The notes below the pieces were generated by a model that was not told where the DNA came from, ran no database searches, and worked only from the letters and a program-made list of their open reading frames with translations. This document shows positions 1 to 8,844 of a stretch of DNA of 64,000 nucleotides, in pieces. The DNA comes from Hericium rajendrae (Eukaryota > Basidiomycota > Agaricomycetes > Russulales > Hericiaceae), in assembly GCA_033439255.1 (NCBI GenBank), contig CM065890.1, positions 1,674,001 through 1,738,000 on the forward strand. The letters run 5' to 3'. A program made the position numbers and the translations under genes. The stretch's first letter is position 1. The number at the start of each line of letters is the position of its first letter.

Positions 1-859
1 TGGTGCTCGGCTGCAGTCATACTGATCGGTGATCTAGTGCACTAACTGCGCAGCGGCCTGCAAGCGGTGCGACGAGGCTCGCCCCTGCGAGCGCTGCCAG
101 AAATACGGAATCGCTGAGTCATGCGTTGATGGTGTGCGGAAGGAGAGGAAGAAGGGTATCAAGCGCGGGCCGTACAAACGGAAGAATAAGTCTGTTTCGA
201 CGGAGACCGCTCCTTACAATGGTATGTTTCGCACGCACCTGTCATCTAGCATCGGACGACCTCACCTGTTGGCAGGATATCCGCCCAGCGGCGAGGGTCA
301 ATGGCCACCCCCCGGCGAACACGCGAATGGAGGTGTCCCCAATGGACATCCCACCATGCCGCCCCAGTTCATCCCTGCCCCGGAGGGCTACTACCCCTAC
401 TACTACCCTCCTCCGCCTGGCTACGCCCAGCCGCCGCCGCCCCATGAGCACGGCGACGGCTCTCCAAACGGCCAGCCTCCGCCACCTCACCATCCCTACT
501 ATCCGCTCCATCCGGCTTACCCTCCTATCCCCGTGTATCCTCCTGGCTCATACGTCCCCATGCCCGGCCAAGCGCCCCCGGGCCAGGCGCAATCCGGAGA
601 GGGTGCCGAGGGAAAGCACGGCTTGCCTGGTGGAGCGGGCGCTGAGGCAGGCGCCGGCGAGGCGAAGAAGAAGAAACGCGGCCGAGCAAGCGAGGATGGC
701 GGAAAGGCGAAGAAGGCGAAGCGGCCCGCTGTCCATGCGGGCACCAGCACCGACGCAGACGGCGGGGACTGCTCGTCCGATGACAGTCCCGTCGTGAGCT
801 CGGCGCCGCTCAATGGCAACGGGACAGGGCCGCACCCGCCCGTCATCGCAGCTGCTTGA
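1..859 (+). CDS. Zn2Cys6 transcription factor, 3' part
   Basis: Probable nuclear DNA-binding regulator; the 5' part lies outside the window. An exon starts at 38 after an AG at 36-37 and opens with a zinc-cluster pattern C-x2-C-x6-C-x5-C-x2-C-x8-C (cysteines in CTNC, KRC, PCERC and ESC). A very basic stretch follows (KERKKGIKRGPYKRK), as in fungal binuclear zinc proteins. An intron at 222-275 (GTATGT...GGCAG, 54 bases) joins in frame. The second exon encodes a Pro/Tyr/Gly/His-rich region (PPPPGY, PPPPHEHG), a Lys/Arg cluster (KKKKRGRA) that could serve as a nuclear localisation signal, and a Ser/Asp-rich end before TGA at 857-859. No fungal_trans domain is visible; low-complexity tails are common in basidiomycete regulators of this kind. 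The target genes cannot be inferred. Confidence 0.75.
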
Positions 860-1794
860 TACGCGCTGGCAGCTCCATCTGTCCATGCATCATTTCTCCC
901 GTCACCGCCGCCCAACCCCGGGTCCCGTCCAGTGTTGTAGCGGTGTTCTTGGGTATCTTGTGTCTTAGGCCCCTGTGGCCGTGCTTCCTTGCTATCGATT
1001 TCGCTTTCCCATTTCGTTGAACCGTCCGGCCATAGGTCGCCGCCTGCTTGCTATATTTCAAATGTTTCTATGATCGTTTGGACAACGAACGGCCAACCTT
1101 ACGACCTCCATCCATCAGTTCTTTGACCACCACGTGGGACCCCGTGCGTGGCGGTCAAATAAGTGCGGCTGGCGCTTGTTTGGAACGGCTTGCTTGAGTC
1201 TGATATGAATACTACTATGTGCGTTGCGTTGCCTTGTATGTTTTGACATTCTTCTGTTCTGCTTCCGCGGCTCGTGCAGTGCCATACTTACGGCGCTATG
1301 CCTCGTTTGGTCGCCCGTTTTGACCTTGTACAGTTCACTATAGAAATGTTGTACGATGTGTACACCCTATCAAACCTTGCTTGTGTTTCTTCCCGTAGCC
1401 TCGGACTGTATTTCCTGTTTGATCTGGATCCCTCACTCGGATTACGTCCGACCTGTCGCAACTAAAGTTACATTGACAGTTGCAGATGAGCATAAGTATC
1501 TGTATCAGAAGCTTTTGCGTCGCGTGCACAGTGTATTGGAGTAAGACCTTGCCTGAAGTGAATCTACGGCGTAAAATATGATACAGCTTCAGATTTGGCT
1601 TCAACGTCAAGGACGAGGCGGAAGCAAAGAGGCACGTGTTGCGTGGGCAGTTGTTTATTTCAGAGGCTGCAGCCAAACAACGCGGCCGGCAATAAATTTC
1701 GCGCGACGTACGCTTGTGGCTGAAGTTCTCACTGAGCCGCCACCTATCCGTCACTCACTCCTCACTTCCACCTCCCTTCACGACCTCTCCTATC
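860..1794. other. Intergenic region, no gene seen
   Basis: This is the 3' flank of the zinc-cluster gene and the 5' flank of the MAM33-like gene, both on +. Only short unsupported reading frames occur. The last 60 bases before the start codon at 1795 are pyrimidine-rich, as is usual upstream of basidiomycete starts. Confidence 0.6.
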
Positions 1795-2907
1795 ATGTCT
1801 GCTGCCTTCCGTTCGCTTCGCCAGATCGCCGCAACGTCGAGCAGGTCGCTCGCCATGCGCTCGGTCGTGTCCTCTCGCGCGCGCGCCTTCCCGCGCTCGC
1901 GGCGCGCTCAGCCGTGCCAGCGATGCGGGCGTTCTCCGTGTCGGCCAGCAGATTCGGTCAGAGTGCGCGCTGAATCTTCATGTTGGCTGTTGACTGACGT
2001 GTGATGTCGTGGTTTGCAGCGGACCAGGCGTTGTCGGCACAGCTGGCGCAGGAGCTGGAGTACGAAAAGGGGTCCGCACAGCCGGAGGACCCTGCATTCT
2101 TGAAGGAGTTCAAGGACCAGTGCGCCTGGGAAGTGAGTGCTGTGCTGGCCCGCACCTTCCGTCAATTTGCTCAGCCCCTTTTCTCGCTCGTCATAGATTG
2201 CGGACGTGGAAGGCAATGACGAGGTCATCTTCACCCGCAAATTCGGCAAGGAGAAGTAAGTCCATGTGTGACCACGTCTGAGTTTTCTGCTTACGACCGA
2301 CTTCGTAGCATTCGGTTGATCTTCTCCATTGCCGACATCCAAAATCCAGAGGAGTCTGCGTTCCCTGACTCTGCAGAGGAAGGCACCGAAGGTGCAGAAG
2401 AGGAGGAGCCGTCCTACCCCCTCCGCGTCTCTTTCACGATCACCAAGGCAAGTCTTCTTCCAGTCCTGCTTTAGTTTCGTCTCCTAAATAACCCTGCTCG
2501 CTTCGTGTCGCGATGACGTCATCGTACCTAGGACGGCGCGTCGGGTGCTCTCACCATTGACGCGACGGCCCAGGAGGGCACGTTCGTGCTCGACAATATC
2601 TCATACTACCGCGACAGCAAGATCGCGAGCGAGCTTACCGCCGACGCGGATTGGAAGCGTCGCGGGCTGTACATCGGGCCCTCATTCGACACGCTTGACA
2701 TCGCGCTGCAGGATGAGTTCGAGAAGTTCCTCCAGGAGCGCGGCATCAACGAGAGCCTGGCTCTCTTCATCCCCGAGTACGCCGAGTACAAGGAACAAAA
2801 GGTGTGTCTTGGTTCTGTGATGTTTGTATGATTGGGTTCTCAATGCATTCGGTGTTTAGGAGTACACTAGGTGGTTGGAGGGTGTCAAGACCTTCATCGA
2901 TGCTTAA
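1795..2907 (+). CDS. MAM33: Mitochondrial p32/MAM33 family protein
   Basis: Acidic mitochondrial matrix protein of the p32 (C1QBP/MAM33) family, which forms trimers and supports mitochondrial ribosome function. Six exons: 1795-1962, 2020-2132, 2197-2255, 2309-2447, 2532-2801, 2860-2907. Exon 1 encodes an Arg/Ser-rich presequence. The mature part reads DQALSAQLAQELEYEKG, then an acidic loop (EEGTEGAEEEEPSYP) and the family ending LEGVKTFIDA. The intron at 2448-2531 has a GC donor (AAG|GCAAGT) and keeps the frame (TITK|DGASGALTI). Oddity: the summed exons are one base short. The ATG at 1795 opens one frame, but the presequence end (MRAFSVSASRFGQ) and all later exons are in another. The switch falls near a CG-dinucleotide run at about 1877-1887. 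Either one base is missing there, or translation starts at the ATG at 1923. Confidence 0.85.
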
Positions 2908-4579
2908 GTGTCGGACATCTGGTTTGCGTATCCTCCTATGCTGTCTAATACACTTATCTATACGACCTCATGTCTAATACATTGCACCTCCCCACTTATC
3001 TGCTGTCGCTTTTCGGCGAATACGAGATGACTTTACCGTCTACGGTCAACTGGCACTGATGTAAGCTGGGTGGTGACTGACCGCAAGAACAGGGGCAAAT
3101 CCAGAATCATGAAAAAGATCTGCATTCATTTAAATAACGAAACGTAAGTAGACTTGCTATCGTCACGTTCTTGCCTGGCAAGTTCAGAGGGTCGGAGACT
3201 GAAAGGCATACCGACGAACACAAGGCGAACATGCAGGTTCGTAGAAGAACGACTACCTTCGTTACCGAGGTCAGCAAAGAAGCTGTAAAGCTTGCTTTCG
3301 AAGCTTCAAGCTCAAACTTCAAGCTCGCAAAAGAAGCATGTGAGGCCTTACGGAGATTCGACATATGCCCCACACACTACAGTGATTCGGAGTACGAAGG
3401 GACTGCACGGTTCGTAGTCTTTCGTGTGTTCACCGTTCTGGAGATTGCGATTGGCTCTCCGGGATGTTGGTCCCAATTGCAAACAACACAAATATCCGCG
3501 TTCGAACATCATTTTTTGCGGGAACGTCGAAATGTCTTGGAGGGCTTGGCTTGAGTCTTGGATAACAAATCAGCGTACAGTACGTGGCGCTCGAGACCTC
3601 CGAATCCCCCACAGCCTAGAGAATTCTCAGTAAACTTGAATAAAGTCATGAATGTTCTATGCACAATCAAGTCTACGCGCAATAAGTCGCCTACGGTGTC
3701 GTTGGCTCTCGTACGCTGGAGACTGGGGACTGTTTATTACGGACAAGCTCGGAAGACTGTCGATAACGTTGTCCGACATTGTCCGAAATAGTCGACCGCT
3801 GTTGGCATCATTTTGATCTACGAGCCGGGGCGAGTCGGTGCAGCGGTCTGCTTCACTTCGATTCGGGTCGAGGCTCGTCGCACTCGGCACTGATATCTGA
3901 CGACCAGGTGCATCGTCAGCAGTAGGCAAGGATTGCCTTTTTATAGGTTTCTTATCGTCCTTAGTCAAAGGCCGCTGTGCTTTGACCAAAGAGGCTTTGC
4001 AACATACGTTCCTATCTCTAACAGCGTCAGCAACTGACTCAACATACTGACTGACCCTCAGATTCTTCTGTTAGGTAGCGCTGTCTTGCTCAACTAGTTT
4101 GGGTTGTTCCAGAGAGTTCGCGGCGCTCCGTGATGCCGATTATGACGCACAGATTATGGATCTGCCGCTCGTATGCCGCGGTGCCTCGTCCGGATGGCCT
4201 CGGCTGCGGCTCGGGATGAATCTACAACGTTCCACGGACACGTACGGCTCGTCGTGTCGACGTTGTCCCGTCGGCGTGCGTAAGGCATGCTGCACGGCCT
4301 AACAGCATCTGGCTGACCTGGATTCCGGGGTAATAGCGCTGTTCCCATGGCCTTCCTCGCTGGTGCCAGCCCATATAAGAAGACGCGCGCGATGGCTGTT
4401 TCTGGATCCCCCAAGTCGAAGAGTAGTCTCCGCTCTTGCAACGCCTTTCTGTGTGCAGTCCCCTTCAGTCACACCTCCGCCTGCTCTTGCTCGCTCTCCT
4501 CTCCAATCAACCTCTAAGAATACCCTGCAAATCTCTCCATCGCCTTCCTCTTCCCCGAGCTCTAGCACCTGTAATTGCA
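2908..4579. other. Intergenic region, no convincing gene
   Basis: This 1.7 kb stretch separates two + strand genes. A 127-codon open frame at 3171-3554 shows no recognisable domain, good start context or intron pattern and is not called. The 3' half is the probable promoter of the next gene. Confidence 0.5.
4373..4379 (+). promoter_or_regulatory. TATA-like element
   Basis: ATATAAG lies about 205 bases upstream of the ATG at 4580. It is followed by a CCAAT-like motif (CTCCAATCA, about 4500) and a strong pyrimidine tract reaching almost to the start codon, a common layout of fungal promoters. The transcription start is not known. Confidence 0.35.
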
Positions 4580-5342
4580 ATGGCCGCCACCCTCCCCTCC
4601 GCGTCCCACTTCCACGCCCCACAATCCCGCCACTTCCTTGGCCACCCGTCTTCGTTTGGCCACGACGGCTTTTCGAGCTCTCACAATCACCATTACGGCC
4701 CCACGGACGCCCACAATGGCCGGCATCACCAACAGCCGCAGCACGGTTTTGAAGCCTTCGCGCATCACCACGCTAGCTCTCATTCTCCTGCCGCAACCAC
4801 CAGCTCGTGGCGCACTCATGCACCTGCATCGCCTGCGAAGGAGCCGGGTCTCCAAGTACCTGCGCCTAAGTCCCGCGGCGTTAGCAAGTCGCCGGCGCTC
4901 TATACCCACGCGCGGTCTTCTTCCTCCTCTTTGGACATGACGTCGAGCTGGAGAACCCGATCCAGTCCGGACTCGTCCGTGTCTGCCTCCCCTGTGAAGA
5001 AGGCAGCGCAAATCGCATCAGCCGTCCCCACTCTGAGCATCGGTACGTTCCCGCCCTCCGCTGTCAGTGCCCCGAACGCGCACTGACAGCTCTGCCGCAG
5101 ATCCTCCCAAGCCTGCGTCCCTCGTTTACTCCATTGAGGATCTGCTCCGCCTCGCGTCGTCGCCGCACGTCGGCATCAACCTGGATGCGCAGATCCGGCT
5201 CGAGGAGCACGTCGCGCATGAGGTCTGGCGGCGCGGGCGCTCGGGGCACACTGGCGCTGCGCCTCGCCCTCCGAGGAAGAGCGGAGACAACAGGACGCGG
5301 TCGCCGCGCAACAGTTCTGTCACGGATTCAGACAGCAACTGA
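4580..5342 (+). CDS. Small His/Ser-rich protein with eIF4E-binding-type motif
   Basis: Predicted 234-residue protein from two exons (4580-5042 and 5101-5342), joined by a phase-1 GTACGT...CGCAG intron. Residues 1-150 are low complexity, rich in His, Ser, Ala and Pro (HHQQPQHGFEAFAHHH), with two copies of a SSWRT motif. The only ordered-looking part begins in exon 2: residues 164-170 read YSIEDLL, which fits the Y-x4-L-hydrophobic consensus used by eIF4G, 4E-BPs and 4E-T to dock on cap-binding eIF4E. An amphipathic stretch (RLASSPHVGINLDAQIRLEE) follows. The tail is basic and Ser-rich. The family is not recognised with certainty. A role as a translational repressor is inferred from one short motif in otherwise disordered sequence. 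The ATG was chosen because it is the first after the pyrimidine-rich leader. Confidence 0.65.
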
Positions 5343-5773
5343 GGAATGCGTAGAATGTGGCGGCGCGGCGTGAACGCCGGAGGATGTTTGGCTTGCACTT
5401 GGACACTATTTAGAATTTAATTTGACGAAAGCACACCACGACTTAGATCTGTACTATACGCACTTTTCCGGCTCATTGTACGAATAGCCAGTAATACCAA
5501 ATCATAATGACATTCGCACAAGAACGACGGACTCGATATCCTGGAAAATTTTGAATTTTTCGTATTTTGCGAGCGTGCGCCACCGCAAGTAAGCGCCGAC
5601 CGAAAGTTTGGCTGAGCGTGGGAAGGTCCGATTGAGAGAGCGACGTGGTCAGCGCGCCTTGGTCCATTCCACTCGCCGTTTCCACCAAAAATTGCCTCCA
5701 ACCTCTCGCTTACTCGTTCTCTCCCTCGACCACTGACCTATATCGTATTTATTATATAGGCTAATCACACACC
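5343..5773. other. Intergenic region, promoter of the RRM gene
   Basis: 431 bases with no gene. An AT-rich segment (ATCGTATTTATTATATAGG) lies within 40 bases of the next ATG and may be part of a core promoter or leader. Confidence 0.5.
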
Positions 5774-8391
5774 ATGGATGTCGACATGAAGACAAAGGAG
5801 GAGGTAGACGACAAGCTGCGCGTCGAGAAGGAAAAAGAGCGCGACTTTGACCGCGAGCGGGAGCGCGATAGGGAGCGCGATAGGGAGAGGGATGTTAGGG
5901 AGAGGCGCGACAGTGGTCGCGACAGGGACCGTGATAGGGAGCGGGACCGCGACCGGCGCGATTCTGGTGCGTTGTGCCACCGTTGTCTCGTAGCGCCAGC
6001 GCTGACCGATTTGCCCCTTAGTCCGCAGCAGGAGGGGCGGCGGCGACCACTGGGAGCCTGAAGACGCCCGCCGCAACGGAGACGTACGTCTTCGCATGCA
6101 TGTGCCCGCCAGCTTCTCTCACGAGCTGACCTGCCCCCTTCTTTTTATGTAACAGAGACGCCGCCGCTCACGCTCGCGTTCGCGCTCTCCTCGCCGCCGC
6201 TCGGCGTCCCCGCGGCGCCGCTCTCGGCGCTCACGCTCGCGCAGCCCCACGCGTTCACGGTCGAACAGCCGTTCGCGCTCGCCACGCGACCGCAAGCCGG
6301 CGGAGGCGTTCCCGCGCTCGCTCGGCGGGCCCATGAACGCGCCGCACGAGGAGGCGGTCGAGTTCTCCAAGATCAGCAAGCGTGAAAACCGGGTCTACGT
6401 CGGCAACCTCAGCTACGACGTCAAGTACAGAGACCTGATGGAATTCATGAGGGGAGGTGGGTGGGGGTCTCAGATTAGCTGTTATTGGTCGTGTTTCTTG
6501 CGCCCTGAGGAGGAGCCGGGGCCGGAGTGTGAGGCCGGGAACGAGGTGCAGAGCCGCAGTGGAGACGAGGCGAGGACAGAGGTAGGGAGGCATACGCGCG
6601 GTCCGCATGCGTCCATGGCGTGGCAAGCTCCGTTTTCGTCATCGTCGTTGATGACAACGTCGATCGTCGCTCCGTTATCGGCTGGCGCTGGGGGCTGTCA
6701 GAGGTGGTAAAGGCGGTTCCTGAGCTCGAGCGGGCAGGCAGTGGGGCATTTTGCATTTTCTTTTCGGTTTTGCGGTCGGAGGGAAAGTTGTGAGGACGGT
6801 TTATTGATGGGAGTTTTCTTTTGGGATTGTTAGCTGGTGAGGTCCTGTTCGCCGAAGTTCTTATCACTCCGACTGGCATTTCGAAAGGCTGCGGGTATGT
6901 CGTCATTGTCCACAAGATGTTTTATGATTATTGACCCCTGATCTCTGCAGTATCGTCGAGTACGCCTCTCCTGAGGATGCGCAACGTGCCGTACGCGAGC
7001 TCTCCGAGCAGCCGCTGTTGGGCCGTCCAGTTTTCATCCGTGAGGTGCGCGCGTTCCAGTCCCCCATGTCAAATGACACCAACACTCTCATCTAGGACCG
7101 CGAGAATGAATCTCGTTTCGGCGCAACCCCCGTGCCTGGCAAGATTGGCATGGCTATGGCAGGCCAGGGTCTTCACGCCGCCCCACCTCCCCGGCCCGCC
7201 TATCACAACAGCTTTGGCTCCGCCTCAGGTGGACAAAATCCAGGAAACCAGCTTTACGTCGGCAATGTGTGTTTAGACGTTTTTGAGTTTCTTTTTGCGC
7301 GTGCTAATCATCTGGCCAGCTACCGTACCAAGCGGGCTGGCAGGATCTCAAGGACCTCTTCAGGTCAGCTGGGAACATCATCCGTGCGGATATCAACATT
7401 GGTGCCGACGGTCGGCCCAAAGGCAGCGGAACGGTCATCTTCGAGACTGCCAAGGATGCCCAGCAGGCAATCAGTGCGTTCGATGGCGTCTTGTAGTGTG
7501 GAGTCGGTACTAATACCTTCGTTAGGCATGTACCACGGGTTTGATTGGTACGGCCGAACTCTCGAAGTTCGCGAGGTGCGTCATGTGCCATGTGTGCTTA
7601 TGAAGAGACATTTTATCGTGCTCGTAGGATCGCTATGCCGGCCTTTCTGGCCCTAGCTATCGTGGTGGCCTCCGTGGCGGTCTTCGTGGCGGTTTCCGTG
7701 GCGGCCTGCGCGGCTTTGGTGGGCGCGGTGGTGGTTTCCGCGGAGGATATGGCGGCGCCGCAGGCGGTCGCGACTTCTCGAACCAGGACCTGTACGCCGA
7801 CTACTCCGGCCCTGACCAGCAGGCCGGTGGCATGCGCATCGATAGCTTTGGTGGCGCTGGCCCTGGATTCGGCGGTGGTGCGGCTGCTGGATTTGGTGGC
7901 CCTGGGTATGAGCCCGAGCCGAGTCAGCAGATTATGGTGCGAAACGTAAGTGATTTCAAACCTTATGATTCGGCGGATCGTTCATGCCTCTATTCGTAGC
8001 TGCCATGGTCGACTGCGAACGAGGATCTGGTCGAGCTGTTTGAGACGACTGGTCAGGTTGAGTTGGCAGAAATTCTGTTCGACGGGACCAGGTCGAAGGG
8101 TGCTGGTGTTGTACAATTTGCTCAGGTAGCGGAAGCCGAGACAGCGATTGGTATGTGTTCTATCTGATCTTGTGTCCCGTGCCTTTGCTTATCATAATAT
8201 GCAATGCAGCCAAATTCCAGCAATACATGTATGGCGGCAGACCTCTTGGTGAGCTTGGTTTTTCATCCAGTCGATCCCAGGTCACTGACTTTCCGTCACC
8301 AGATGTCCGCTTCAACGACCGCTGGCATACATTCACGCCGACGGCAGCCAAGGGCGGCCAGGCGGTCCCCATGCAGGCGGAGGCCGTGTAA
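5774..8391 (+). CDS. Gbp2/Hrb1-like RNA-binding protein with three RRMs
   Basis: Predicted 560-residue SR/RGG-type nuclear RNA-binding protein, resembling yeast Gbp2/Hrb1, which coat spliced mRNA and escort it to export. Twelve exons: 5774-5966, 6022-6083, 6156-6456, 6834-6894, 6951-7044, 7096-7266, 7320-7473, 7526-7575, 7628-7945, 8000-8150, 8210-8248, 8303-8391; the sum is an exact multiple of three. An Arg-Asp/Arg-Glu repeat N-terminus (DRERERDRERD) precedes an RS domain (RSRSRSRSPRRR). RRM1 has RNP2 VYVGNL and RNP1 SKGCGIVEY. RRM2 has LYVGNL and PKGSGTVIF. A Gly/Arg/Phe-rich linker follows (GGLRGGFRGG). RRM3 has IMVRNL and SKGAGVVQF. The third intron is 377 bases, against about 50-72 for the others. 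The start is the first ATG (ACCATGGAT context). Confidence 0.93.
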
Positions 8392-8844
8392 CCTGCTTTC
8401 ACATTCCGACCCTTTTTGTTTCGTCTACGTCCTCTATCTCCTGCTAATGCCACGCGTTGCGCCTTGTGCAACATTACAAAAATAAATACGTGCTTGCGAT
8501 TCGTGTACAGTATTTGCGCTGTTTTTTGATGTGTCTATAGCTGCTTGCAATTATCAGGGGCGGTGCTTGCCATTTTTCTTGACTTATATTCTGGTGGTTA
8601 CTGGCGAGAATAAGCCCTCGAGTCCTATGCAATGCCAGAATTTGGTGCGTCCTCTGGAGACTGATGGTCGATCTACGTCCAAGGCCATGCATGACAAGGG
8701 ACAACAGGAGATCCACGGCGCATGAGCATTCTCTTCTGAAATCCACTAATTTACAATGTAAGGTATCAACAGTCTACGCAAAAATTGCCGAAGAACAAAT
8801 GAGACGATCGCATTATCTGTGAAGGAAGAGAGCTTGGACCAAAT
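8392..8844. other. Convergent intergenic region
   Basis: 453 bases between the stop of the RRM gene (+) and the stop of the membrane-protein gene (-). It holds two 3' flanks. AAATAAATA at about 8480 could act as a polyadenylation signal for the + gene. No gene is seen. Confidence 0.5.

Noticed and set aside
3171-3554. 127-codon open frame between MAM33 and the next gene
   Set aside because: No domain, no intron pattern, internal GCTTCAAGCT-type repeats; likely chance.
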